A stretch of 64,000 bases of DNA, from the NCBI RefSeq assembly GCF_022664455.2, contig NZ_JAKRKC020000001.1, positions 1,679,001 through 1,743,000 on the forward strand, given 5' to 3'. The DNA is from Actinomadura luzonensis. Lineage in GTDB: Bacteria > Actinomycetota > Actinomycetes > Streptosporangiales > Streptosporangiaceae. Below, in pieces: positions 42,489 to 50,372 of this stretch (position 1 is the stretch's first letter; each line of letters opens with the position of its first letter). The notes below the pieces were generated by a model. The model made no database searches and was not told the origin of the DNA. It worked only from the letters and a program-made list of their open reading frames with translations. Made by a program: the position numbers and the translations under genes.

Positions 42489-43831
42489 TTGGCCGGCGGG
42501 TCGGTGGCGTCGCCGGCGGAGTCGAAGTCCCAGCCGCGCACGAGCCGCCCCGCCCGCCGGGCCGCGGTGATGAACGCCGACTGCGTGGCGGGCGCGGCGT
42601 AGAACAGCGCGCCCTGCTGGAGCTCGGCGCTGTCGCCCTGCTGGAACTCGGTGAAGGCGACCTGCGGGTAGCGGATGCGGTCGCCGGTGCGCCGGTCGGT
42701 GTCGACGCGCAGGGTCTGGGACGGAGTCGGGCCGTCGGCGCCGGTCCAGACGTGCACGCGGGACGTACCGGCGGTCGCGGTGGTCCGGTCGTAGCGGGCG
42801 TCGGAGGTCCTGGCGTTGCCGGTCCACGCGACCGTGCGCGCGGCGGGGTCGAGGACGCCGGCCCAGGTCCAGTTCTGGCTGTTGCTCTGGCTTCGGTGGA
42901 TCTCGCGCAGCCGGGTGCCGGCGTCGGTGAACCGGACCGTCGGCAGGACGCCGTTGTCGTACTGGCGGCTGGCGGACCAGGCGATCTCGCCGTCGGCGGC
43001 GACCCGGCCGACGCGGTACCAGAGCGTGGTGGCGCTCTGCGACTGGTGGACCTCGACCAGGTCGCCGTCGTCGTTGAGCGCGACGGCGGGGGTCACGCCG
43101 CTGTCGTACCTGCCGTGGCGCAGCCAGGTCACCGCGCCGTCGGCCCCGTACGTGCCGCTCCAGTACCAGAGGTCGCCCGAGCCCGAGTCGTGGACTTCGA
43201 CGACCTGGCCGCGGCCGTTCACGGCGACGGCCGGGCCGGTGCCGACGTCGCGCTTGTACAGGGTGCGGGTCCTGCCGTTGCCGGAGATCAGCGCGAGCAC
43301 GCGTCCGCGCAGGGCGTCGAGGGAGGGCGGGTCGGCCGGGTACTCGTCGGCGCGCAGCAGCCGGTCGCCGAAGGCGGCGGCGAGTTCCTGGTTGAGGGCG
43401 GCGAGGTTGCCGGCGGCGTAGGAGGTGTTGTCCGTCAGGTCATCCTTGACGTCGAGCGCGACGGTGATCGGGGCGGCGGCGGGATGCTGGGCGGACCAGG
43501 CGTCGATGACGGCGAGCCAGTCGCGGAGGAGGTTCGAGGCGGGGTTCCCGTCGTGGTCCACGGCGTCGCCGGGGGCGTCGTGGCCGAGGGAGTAGTCGTG
43601 CGCGGTGGCGTAGCCGTTGTCGTGGATGTCCAGCTCGATGAAGCGGACGCCCTGGTCGAGCTGCTGGGCGATGGAGCCGCGGGCGCCGTCGAGGTCGCCG
43701 GAGTAGCTGTTGTGGGTGGCCAGGAAGATCGCCGAGGGTAACGGCACGTCGGCCGCCGCCGCGGCGGGGGCGGCGGCGGCGGTCAGCAGGGCGAGCGCGG
43801 CGAACGCGGCGGCGGCTCTCGGGTGCGGCAT
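42416..43831 (-). CDS. Secreted PI-PLC X-domain-like phosphodiesterase with beta-propeller-like insert
   Basis: A 471-residue exported protein with a signal peptide to about residue 28. The PI-PLC-like barrel starts IFLATHNSYSG with His40 and continues with E66, D68 and H70 in FIELDIHDNG. A middle region with repeats of the form W-Y-x-G-x3-DG (LWYWSGTYGADGAVTWLRHG; LWYRVGRVAADGEIAWSAS) resembles a lectin-like propeller, and the C-terminus closes the barrel (GRLVRGWDFDSAGDATDPPA). ATG 43831 follows AGGA. Substrate: phosphoinositide or a related phosphodiester, not certain. Confidence 0.82.
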   Translation of the reverse strand: MPHPRAAAAFAALALLTAAAAPAAAAADVPLPSAIFLATHNSYSGDLDGARGSIAQQLDQGVRFIELDIHDNGYATAHDYSLGHDAPGDAVDHDGNPASNLLRDWLAVIDAWSAQHPAAAPITVALDVKDDLTDNTSYAAGNLAALNQELAAAFGDRLLRADEYPADPPSLDALRGRVLALISGNGRTRTLYKRDVGTGPAVAVNGRGQVVEVHDSGSGDLWYWSGTYGADGAVTWLRHGRYDSGVTPAVALNDDGDLVEVHQSQSATTLWYRVGRVAADGEIAWSASRQYDNGVLPTVRFTDAGTRLREIHRSQSNSQNWTWAGVLDPAARTVAWTGNARTSDARYDRTTATAGTSRVHVWTGADGPTPSQTLRVDTDRRTGDRIRYPQVAFTEFQQGDSAELQQGALFYAAPATQSAFITAARRAGRLVRGWDFDSAGDATDPPANYPATNHPYDAWYQNLLAQAGAVR

Positions 43832-43920
43832 GGCGGGTCCTGTTCGTCCGGGGGTGGTGCCGACCATCTGATCAAGGACCGCCGGCCGGGCCGGGTCAAG
43901 CGGGTCGCGCACATCCGCTC

Positions 43921-43973
43921 TTGTGGAGGGGGTGACCGGCGCGGTACAAACGTCCGCGAGAGAGCGCTCTCTC
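43921..43973 (+). promoter_or_regulatory. Promoter TTGTGG-18-TACAAA followed by a 16-bp LacI-type palindrome
   Basis: TTGTGG (43921-43926) and TACAAA (43945-43950) are spaced by 18 bp. GAGAGAGCGCTCTCTC (43958-43973) is a perfect palindrome with central CG covering the start point. This sequence type is bound by actinomycete LacI-family sugar repressors of the CebR kind. It differs from the operators at 29847-29934, so another repressor is implied. Confidence 0.6.
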
Positions 43974-44005
43974 AACCTGGGCCAGGCGTGGAAAGGACCA
44001 ACCGC

Positions 44006-45931
44006 ATGACGACCCACCCCGCGAGGCGGCGGCTCGGCCGGGCACTCACGACGTTAGGCGTCGTGCTGGCGACCGCCGTCATGGCCGCAGGAACGGCCGG
44101 AGCGACGGACGGCACGGAAGCGGCACCCGCGGCCCACGGCGGCGGCGTCCCCAACCTGGGGCCCGACCTGGGGCCCGACCTGGGGCCCGACCTGGGGCCC
44201 GACCTGGGGCCCGACGTCACCGTCTTCGACCCGAGCATGCCCGTCGCCGACATCCAGGCGACCCTCGACGCCGCCCACGCCGCCCAGGTCGACGCCGAGA
44301 TGAGCACCGCCCGCCACGCCTACCTGTTCCGGCCGGGCACCTACGGCACCGCCGAGCACCCCCTCCAGATCAAGGTCGGCTACTACACCGAGATCGCCGG
44401 CCTCGGCGCCTCCCCCACCGACGTCGTCATCAACGGCAAGATCGAGGTCTACAACCGCTGCCTCGCCGACGGCGGCACCGGCAACTGCCTGGCGCTGGTC
44501 AACTTCTGGCGCACCCTGTCCAACCTGTCCATCCGTGTCAACGCCGCCGGCCAGGACGGCTGCCGCTCCTCGGCGAACTTCTGGGCCGTCTCCCAGGCCG
44601 TCTCCCTGCGCCGCCTCGACGTCAGCGGCGGCACCTTCTCCCTCATGGACTACTGCACCGCCGGCCCCCAGTACGCCAGCGGCGGCTTCATCGCCGACTC
44701 CCGGCTCCCGTCCGTCACCAACGGCTCCCAGCAGCAGTGGCTGACCCGCGACAGTGAGATCGCCGGCTGGTCGAACGGCGTCTGGAACCAGGTCTTCTCC
44801 GGCGTCGTCGGCGCCCCGGAAGAGAGCGCGTTCCCGAACCCGCCGTACACCACGCTCGACACCACGCCGGTCAGCAGGGAGAAGCCGTTCCTCTACACCG
44901 ACGCCCGCGGCCGCTACCAGGTGCGCGTGCCCGCCGCCCGCAGGGGCACGCGCGGCGTCTCGTGGGCGAACGGCCTGACGCCCGGCCGCACGCTGCCGCT
45001 CGGCGACTTCTTCGTCGCCCGGCCGTCGGACCCGGTGCAGGTCATCAACAGCCAGCTCGCCCGCGGCAAGCACCTGCTGCTCACCCCCGGCGTGTACGAC
45101 ATCGCGCGCAGCATCGAGGTCCGGCGGCCGGGCACCGTCGTCCTCGGGCTCGGGCACGCGACGCTCACCGCGGCCCGCGGCTCGATCCCGCTGGACGTCG
45201 CCGACGTGCCCGGCGTGGTCGTGGCCGGCGTGACGATCGACGCGGGCGAGCAGAAGTCGCCGGCGCTGCTGCGGGTCGGGAAGCCGCACGGCCGCTCCCG
45301 GGGCGCCGCGGCCGACCCGACGACGCTGTCCGACGTCTACTTCCGGGTCGGCGGCCCGCACGTCGGCCGGACCGACGTCGCGCTGGAGGTCAACAGCGAC
45401 CACGTGCTCATCGACCACACCTGGGTGTGGCGCGCCGACCACGGCGTCGAGGGCCTCACCGACACCCAGCGCTGGAACACCAACCTCGGCCGCAACGGCG
45501 CCGTCATCAACGGCGACCACGTGACCGCGACCGGCCTGTTCGTCGAGCACTTCCAGCAGTACAACACGGTCTGGAACGGCGAGGACGGCACGACGGTCCT
45601 CTACCAGAACGAGCTGCCCTACGACCCGCCCACGCAGGCCGACTGGATGAACGGCGACGTCGAGGGCTACGCCGGCTACAAGGTCGGCGACCGGGTGCGG
45701 ACCCACCGCCTGTACGGGGCCGGCGTCTACGTCTTCAACCAGAACAACCCGCAGATCCACACCGAGAACGGCTTCGAGGTGCCGGCCGCGCCGGGCGTCA
45801 AGCTGCACCACATCATGACCGTCAACCTCAGCGCGGGCACCATCGACCACGTCGTCAACGGGGTGGGCGAGGCGGCCGACACCGGCAAGGTGGGCGTGCC
45901 GGTGTACGTCACCGACCATCCGGCTCCTTAG
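44006..45931 (+). CDS. Secreted right-handed beta-helix protein (pectate-lyase-like), family unsure
   Basis: A 641-residue exported protein, signal peptide to about residue 33. Five LGPD repeats follow at about 51-70. From residue 75 onward there are repeated beta-helix rungs (YLFRPGTYGTAEHPLQIKVG; VVINGKIEVYNRC; HLLLTPGVYDIARSIEVRRP; VVVAGVTIDAG; HVLIDHTWVWRADHGVEGL). Such proteins are polysaccharide lyases or glycosidases and are sometimes mislabelled adenylyl cyclase. ATG 44006 follows GGAAAGGA. A LacI-type operator upstream supports carbohydrate-controlled expression. Confidence 0.8.
   Translation: MTTHPARRRLGRALTTLGVVLATAVMAAGTAGATDGTEAAPAAHGGGVPNLGPDLGPDLGPDLGPDLGPDVTVFDPSMPVADIQATLDAAHAAQVDAEMSTARHAYLFRPGTYGTAEHPLQIKVGYYTEIAGLGASPTDVVINGKIEVYNRCLADGGTGNCLALVNFWRTLSNLSIRVNAAGQDGCRSSANFWAVSQAVSLRRLDVSGGTFSLMDYCTAGPQYASGGFIADSRLPSVTNGSQQQWLTRDSEIAGWSNGVWNQVFSGVVGAPEESAFPNPPYTTLDTTPVSREKPFLYTDARGRYQVRVPAARRGTRGVSWANGLTPGRTLPLGDFFVARPSDPVQVINSQLARGKHLLLTPGVYDIARSIEVRRPGTVVLGLGHATLTAARGSIPLDVADVPGVVVAGVTIDAGEQKSPALLRVGKPHGRSRGAAADPTTLSDVYFRVGGPHVGRTDVALEVNSDHVLIDHTWVWRADHGVEGLTDTQRWNTNLGRNGAVINGDHVTATGLFVEHFQQYNTVWNGEDGTTVLYQNELPYDPPTQADWMNGDVEGYAGYKVGDRVRTHRLYGAGVYVFNQNNPQIHTENGFEVPAAPGVKLHHIMTVNLSAGTIDHVVNGVGEAADTGKVGVPVYVTDHPAP
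44156..44215 (+). repeat. Five tandem copies of a 12-bp unit coding LGPD
   Basis: The unit CTGGGGCCCGAC occurs five times in exact tandem from 44156 to 44215, and adds Leu-Gly-Pro-Asp each time just after the signal peptide of the beta-helix protein. Because the unit is a multiple of three, copy-number change alters linker length without breaking the frame. Confidence 0.95.
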
Positions 45932-45942
45932 CGGGCGGGCCC

Positions 45943-45980
45943 GGCGCAGGTTGATCGGCCTCTGGTGAACGGCCTGCGCC
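45943..45980. terminator. Stem-loop after the beta-helix gene
   Basis: GGCGCAGG (45943-45950) and CCTGCGCC (45973-45980) are perfect 8-bp inverted arms with a 22-nt loop, 11 bp after the stop and followed by TGGCAAAAACG. A transcription terminator is possible; the large loop makes this uncertain. The rest of the 173-bp gap shows no gene. Confidence 0.4.
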
Positions 45981-46104
45981 TGGCAAAAACGCCTCGCGCC
46001 CGCCGCCGCGCTCATTAGCATGCTCACACACGGTCACGTGCCCGTTTCACCACGTACCCGAGCACGCTTCCGGCCCGCTCGCTCCCCCCGTCGAAGGAGT
46101 CTCC

Positions 46105-47232
46105 GTGACTCGATACGCCATCGACCGAGCCCGCGGCGCGCTCGTCGCGCAGTGGAGCATCGGCATCGGCGAGACCGCCACGACGGTGGCCGACCTGCCC
46201 CCCGCCCTCCCCCGCCACGAGCTCCTGCGCCTGTCGGCCGGGCTGACGCGGCTCTCCCACGCCTGCTGGCGCTGCTACACCCACCCCGCCGACGTGGCCG
46301 ACCACCAGGGGCCCGGCAGCCTCGGCTGGCACCGGCAGCAGGAGCGGGACGCCTTCGGCACCGTCCTCCGCCTGCTCACCACCGCCGGCCGGTCCGTCCC
46401 GCCGCCGGCCGGCACCAGGGTGCAGGAGGCCGCCCACACGGTCGGCCGCGCCCTGCACGTGCTGGGCTCGCCGGCGCTCACCGCGCGCATCACCGGCGAC
46501 GTGGCCGCCGAGCTGGACGCCGTCGAGCGGGCCGAGCTCGGCGACCTGTCCGAACGGGCCGCGCAGGCCGTCGCGCTCAGCCGCGAGGACGCCTCCCCGT
46601 CGCAGGTGTCGCAGGCCGACCGGCTGCTGCGGCGGCACCCGTTCGGCTGCGACGCGCTGTTCACCCGGCTCGACCCCACGGCCGCCGCCATCGCCGCCGC
46701 CCACTGGCTGCACGCCGCCGTCGTCGTCACCGCCGACCTCACCCGGATCCACCCGGCCCAGATCGTGGCCGCCGCCGACCAGCACGCCAAGCCGCTCGCG
46801 TTCGAGAGCCTGACCGAGGTCGTCGGCGTGCTCGGCAGGGGCGGACGGCCCCGCCAGGTGGTGATGTCCCTGATCCGCAACGCCCTGCACGTCGGCGAGG
46901 GGCACCTGCGCGGCATCATCGACGCCAGGCACCGCATCAACGCCGCCGAACGGCTCATCGGCACGGTGCACGCCGAGCATCCGGAGCTGGGCATCGGCGC
47001 CGACACCGTCCCGCTGCCCCTGACGCCGCTCGACCCCGGCCGGCCCGCCCCCGACCTGCTGGAGAACCTGCTGCACGGCATCCAGAGCTGCTGGCGGCTC
47101 TACGAGCGCTACGTCGCGCTGCACCAGCCCCGGGGCGGCACCGTCGAGGGCGTGCGGCGCCAGAGGCTGCGCCGCGCCTTCCTCATCGCGGTCCGCGAGG
47201 AGGCCGGGCTGCGGCGCGACCAGCTCCTCTGA
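46105..47232 (+). CDS. Soluble alpha-helical protein of unknown function
   Basis: A 375-residue protein with no signal peptide or TM segment. It is largely alpha-helical and rich in Ala, Leu and Arg (LSAGLTRLSHACWRCYTHPA; AAAIAAAHWLHAAVVVTADL; LLENLLHGIQSCWRLYERYV). GTG 46105 follows GAAGGAG. I recognise no domain. It may be an actinobacterial lineage-specific protein; the neighbours give no clue. Confidence 0.75.
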   Translation: MTRYAIDRARGALVAQWSIGIGETATTVADLPPALPRHELLRLSAGLTRLSHACWRCYTHPADVADHQGPGSLGWHRQQERDAFGTVLRLLTTAGRSVPPPAGTRVQEAAHTVGRALHVLGSPALTARITGDVAAELDAVERAELGDLSERAAQAVALSREDASPSQVSQADRLLRRHPFGCDALFTRLDPTAAAIAAAHWLHAAVVVTADLTRIHPAQIVAAADQHAKPLAFESLTEVVGVLGRGGRPRQVVMSLIRNALHVGEGHLRGIIDARHRINAAERLIGTVHAEHPELGIGADTVPLPLTPLDPGRPAPDLLENLLHGIQSCWRLYERYVALHQPRGGTVEGVRRQRLRRAFLIAVREEAGLRRDQLL

Positions 47233-47251
47233 GACCGGGCGCAGGCGGGCG

Positions 47252-47791
47252 TCACTCGCCGGTGAGGCCGTCCACGGACTCGCGGAGGAGGTCGGCGTGG
47301 CCGTTGTGGCGGGCGTACTCCTCGATCATGTGGCACACGATCCAGCGCAGCGACGGGGTCGAGCCGTCGGGCCAGCTCATCCGCGCCAGGCGGTCGAGCC
47401 CGCCGTCGGCCAGGGCCTTCGCGGTCAGCTCGCGGGAGACGGCCACCGCGTCCTGCCACATGGCGAGAAGCTGCTCGGGCGAGTCGTCGGCGGCCGACGA
47501 CCAGTCCCAGTCCGGCGTGAGCCGCCAGTCCACGGTGTCCCACGGCGGGCGGCGGTCGTGGCCGTGCAGGTAGCGGCCGAACCAGTGGTCCTCGACGTAG
47601 GACAGGTGCTTGAGCAGCCCGCCGAGCGTCATCGACGAGACGCCGACGGTGGCGCGCAGCCCGGCCGCGTCCAGCCCTGAGCACTTCCAGGCCAGGGTGG
47701 CGCGCTGGTAGTCGAGGAAGCCGAGCAGGGTGGCGCTCTCGTCGGCGGCGACCGGCGGCTCCGGCCGGCCCTGTGCGTCGATGACGGTCAT
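47252..47791 (-). CDS. DinB/DUF664-family protein
   Basis: A 179-residue four-helix protein. The three metal-binding His are visible: LLKHLSYVEDHWF in the first part, and HMIEEYARHNGHAD near the C-terminus. DinB/DUF664 proteins include mycothiol- or bacillithiol-dependent transferases that detoxify electrophiles, which fits an actinomycete. ATG 47791 lies 8 bp after TAGACT. It is not clearly linked to neighbours. Confidence 0.9.
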   Translation of the reverse strand: MTVIDAQGRPEPPVAADESATLLGFLDYQRATLAWKCSGLDAAGLRATVGVSSMTLGGLLKHLSYVEDHWFGRYLHGHDRRPPWDTVDWRLTPDWDWSSAADDSPEQLLAMWQDAVAVSRELTAKALADGGLDRLARMSWPDGSTPSLRWIVCHMIEEYARHNGHADLLRESVDGLTGE

Positions 47792-47822
47792 GGCAGGCGA
47801 GTCTAGGGCCCCGGACCGGGGA

Positions 47823-48194
47823 TCACGCACGGGAGGCGGGCGGCCCCGCCTGCACCGCGGCGCGGGCGGCCGCGATCGCCTGGTCGACGCGCTCGTGCAG
47901 GTAGACGGCCTGCCAGGCGCCGGTGATCTCCAGGATGCGGGTCGGCCTGGGCTGGAGCCCGGCCAGGTGGATGGCCGCGCCGTGCACGCGGGCCAGGGTC
48001 GCGGCGGCGAGCAGGACGGCGAGGCCCGAGCTGTCGAGGAAGGACATCTCGCGCACGTCGAAGACCAGGTGCTCGTCCAGCCGGCGGCGGGCCCGGTCGA
48101 TGAAGCCCTCCAGCTCGGCGGACGTGGTGGCGTCGACCTGCCCGGACACGGTGATCAGTGTGATGTCCGGCAGGTGGCTGCAGGTCAGTTTCAC
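47823..48194 (-). CDS. STAS-domain anti-sigma factor antagonist
   Basis: A 123-residue STAS protein. The phosphorylatable Ser is in VREMSFLDSSGLAVLLAAA, the typical DSSG element. GTG 48194 follows AGGAG and overlaps the stop of the upstream STAS gene (GTGA), so the two are co-translated. Dephosphorylated STAS proteins sequester an anti-sigma kinase and release a sigma-B/F-type factor. Partners are not encoded directly beside it. Confidence 0.93.
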   Translation of the reverse strand: MKLTCSHLPDITLITVSGQVDATTSAELEGFIDRARRRLDEHLVFDVREMSFLDSSGLAVLLAAATLARVHGAAIHLAGLQPRPTRILEITGAWQAVYLHERVDQAIAAARAAVQAGPPASRA

Positions 48195-48565
48195 TGGGGC
48201 TCCTGGAGTGGAGAGACGTGCCCGTCCAGCGCCGCGACGACGGCCTCCGCCGCGGTGGGGTGGATGTCGAGGGCGCTCCACACTCCGGTGATCTGCAACA
48301 CGCGGGCGGGCACGTCCCGGACGTCGGCGAGGTGCAGGCCGCCGCCCCGCTCGCGGGCGGCGGCGTTGAGGCGTAAGAGCACGTGCAGGCCGCTGCTGTC
48401 GAGGAACGTCAGCCCGCCGAGGTCGAGCACCAGCGCAGCGCCCGACCGGCCGGCCTGGTTGATCGAGGTCTCCAGCCAGTCGGCGTTCGTGGAGTCGACC
48501 TCACCGGCCACGGTGATCAGGACGCCGGAGGGCAGGGCGCGGACGTCCAGGCTCAAGGGAGACAT
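48191..48565 (-). CDS. STAS-domain anti-sigma factor antagonist
   Basis: A 124-residue STAS protein with LDLGGLTFLDSSGLHVLLRL as the regulated Ser site. I chose ATG 48565. An in-frame ATG at 48721 has a good AGGAG site and would add 52 residues, but that extension is Arg/Pro/Ser-rich and has no fold. It is coupled to the second STAS gene downstream. Two sets of inverted repeats lie in its 269-bp upstream region. Confidence 0.88.
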   Translation of the reverse strand: MSPLSLDVRALPSGVLITVAGEVDSTNADWLETSINQAGRSGAALVLDLGGLTFLDSSGLHVLLRLNAAARERGGGLHLADVRDVPARVLQITGVWSALDIHPTAAEAVVAALDGHVSPLQEPQ

Positions 48566-48659
48566 GGCGGCCTCGGTGCGGCGGTCAACGGGCGGGTGGC
48601 GGGAGTGCGACGATGGCGACGGGCATGCGGTCCCTCGGATGGGTCGGCGGGCGGTGACG

Positions 48660-48746
48660 GTTAGTTGCCGTCGCGCAAACACTAACGCCCGAAGCTGGAT
48701 ACCGGAAGGAGAGTTCACCATAGGATCTCCTGGTAAACCAGCTTCG
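48660..48746. promoter_or_regulatory. Two inverted repeats in the leader of the STAS operon
   Basis: GTTAGT (48660-48665) and ACTAAC (48681-48686) flank TTGC and GCAA, giving a nested dyad. CGAAGCTGG (48690-48698) and CCAGCTTCG (48738-48746) are perfect 9-bp arms enclosing GGAGA and TCTCC. The second could fold into an RNA stem over an AGGAG-ATG start signal on the minus strand. The role, operator or RNA switch, is open. Confidence 0.4.
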
Positions 48747-48834
48747 CCTGCCCGTCCCGCCGGACGTCGCGCACCCATCATGCCCGAGTGCCGGTCGAGA
48801 TCGCGGGCGATCCGGAAGTTCGGCCGCGGCGTCC

Positions 48835-50322
48835 TCACCCGGTACGGCCGGCCGGAGCGGCGCCCGCGACCGGGGCGAGCCACTCCCTGACCGCCTCCGC
48901 CAGCCCGTCCGTCCCCGCCCAGGCCACGTAGCCGTCGGGGCGGATCAGCAGCGCGTCCGCGGGCGGGCCGGCGCAGCGGGCGCGGACGACGTCCAGCCCG
49001 GCGGCCGCGTACACCGGGTCGGCGGGCAGCTCGCCGGCCAGGTGGAGCAGCACGAAACGGGGCCGCCGCAGCAGCTCGGCGACGCGGCGCGCGCCCCCGC
49101 CGGCGTCGGGGACCAGCGGCAGGTCGGGCACCAGGCGGCCGACGAGGGGATGCCCGGCGCCGTCGCCGTAGCGCACGTCGGAGCCGTTGAGCAGGGCGGC
49201 GAGGTGGCGGGCCGGCTGCTCGAAGGCGAACACCTCGGTGAGCACCGCGGTCAGGGCCTCGGCGTCCTCGCCGGTCAGGCGGTCGAGCACGGCCTGGGCG
49301 CGGGTCAGCGTGAGGGCGCGGGCGGCGGCGGGGCGGCGCTCGGCCTCGTAGGTGTCGAGCGGGCGGGCGCGGCCGTCGAGGGCGGCGGCCAGCTTCCAGC
49401 CGAGGTTGACGGCGTCGGTCAGGCCGACGTTGAGCGCCGAGCCGCCCGCCGGGAACAGGTGGGCCGCGTCCCCCGCCAGGAACACCCGGCCGGCCCGGTA
49501 GCGCTCGGCCAGCCGGGCCTGGGAGACCGTGCTCGACAACCAGATCGGCTCGCCGAGCGGCAGGTCCCTGCCGAGCACGCGGCGCACCGCGGCCCCGAAC
49601 TCGGCGGGCGTCACCGGCCCGTCCTGCTCGCGGCTCCCCCGCTCCCTGACGCCCGCGACGCGCACGCCGGGCTGGAGCGAGGTGATCAGCAGGCGGCCGT
49701 GCGGCGTGCGGTTCCAGCCCGGCCGGAGGCCGGCGAAGCCGGGATCGGCGAACGGGTCGCCGGACTCGCCGGGGGCGCGGAAGTGGCCGAGGCGCAGCAC
49801 CTCGCCGTCGGTGGTGCCGGGGAAGCCGATGCCGGCCAGCGTCCTGACCCGGCCGGCGCCGCCGTCGCAGCCCACGGCGTAGCGGGCGCGGACGGCGAAC
49901 CCCGGGCCCTCGACGGTGACGCCGTCGGCGTCCTGGGCGAGGGCGGTCACCTCGCGGCCCCGGCGGACGGTCACGCCCAGCTCGGCCGCCCGCTCCCCCA
50001 GCAGCCGCTCCAGCCGGGGCTGCTGGATCATCAGCATGCGCAGCGGGATGCCGTCCAGGCCGGCGAAGCGCAGCGGCACGGGCCCGAACGGGAACCCCGG
50101 CGGCACGCCGAAGAAGGGGCTGCCGGCGCTCAGCCGCTCCAGCAGGCCCCGGTGGTCGAGCACGTCGAGGATCTGGCCGCCGATGCCGTTGGCCTTGGGC
50201 AGGTCGCCGGGCTCGGCGCGCTTGTCGAGCAGGAGGGGGCGGGCGCCGCACAGGCTCAGCTCGCAGGCGAGCAGGAGGCCGACGGGGCCCGCGCCCACGA
50301 TGACGATGTCATGGTCGGTCAT
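48835..50322 (-). CDS. FAD-dependent monooxygenase (PheA/TfdB-like)
   Basis: A 495-residue flavin hydroxylase of the size of aromatic-polyketide oxygenases such as RdmE and PgaE. It has HDIVIVGAGPVGLLLACELS, then RYAVGCDGGAGRVR, then FLAGDAAHLFPAGGSALNVG, and a C-terminal thioredoxin-like domain (PRFVLLHLAGELPADP; LIRPDGYVAWAG). It is likely to oxidise an aromatic substrate with NADPH and oxygen. ATG 50322 lies 7 bp after TAGCCT, so it is leaderless. Two CTGTCA-type dyads overlap this promoter, so it is likely repressed until an inducer is present. Confidence 0.93.
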   Translation of the reverse strand: MTDHDIVIVGAGPVGLLLACELSLCGARPLLLDKRAEPGDLPKANGIGGQILDVLDHRGLLERLSAGSPFFGVPPGFPFGPVPLRFAGLDGIPLRMLMIQQPRLERLLGERAAELGVTVRRGREVTALAQDADGVTVEGPGFAVRARYAVGCDGGAGRVRTLAGIGFPGTTDGEVLRLGHFRAPGESGDPFADPGFAGLRPGWNRTPHGRLLITSLQPGVRVAGVRERGSREQDGPVTPAEFGAAVRRVLGRDLPLGEPIWLSSTVSQARLAERYRAGRVFLAGDAAHLFPAGGSALNVGLTDAVNLGWKLAAALDGRARPLDTYEAERRPAAARALTLTRAQAVLDRLTGEDAEALTAVLTEVFAFEQPARHLAALLNGSDVRYGDGAGHPLVGRLVPDLPLVPDAGGGARRVAELLRRPRFVLLHLAGELPADPVYAAAGLDVVRARCAGPPADALLIRPDGYVAWAGTDGLAEAVREWLAPVAGAAPAGRTG

Positions 50323-50324
50323 GC

Positions 50325-50372
50325 CTGTCAGGCTAGATTGACAGAGGGCGACTCGTCAATCCAGACTGACAG
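50325..50372. promoter_or_regulatory. Paired inverted-repeat operators over the monooxygenase promoter
   Basis: CTGTCA-N8-TGACAG (50325-50344) is a perfect dyad that includes the TAGCCT box of the monooxygenase gene. A second site, GTCA-N8-TGACAG (50355-50372), lies 30 bp away inside the end of the LPMO gene. The spacing and dyad form suit a TetR or MarR dimer. No such regulator is adjacent. Confidence 0.6.

Noticed and set aside
44156..44215. Possible CRISPR-like repeat
   Set aside because: Units are 12 bp, contiguous without spacers and in frame in a gene, so it is a coding minisatellite.
48566..48721. In-frame 52-residue N-terminal extension of the STAS protein from ATG 48721
   Set aside because: It has a good AGGAG site, but the product is Arg/Ser/Pro-rich and has no counterpart in STAS proteins. 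The shorter start at 48565 was preferred.
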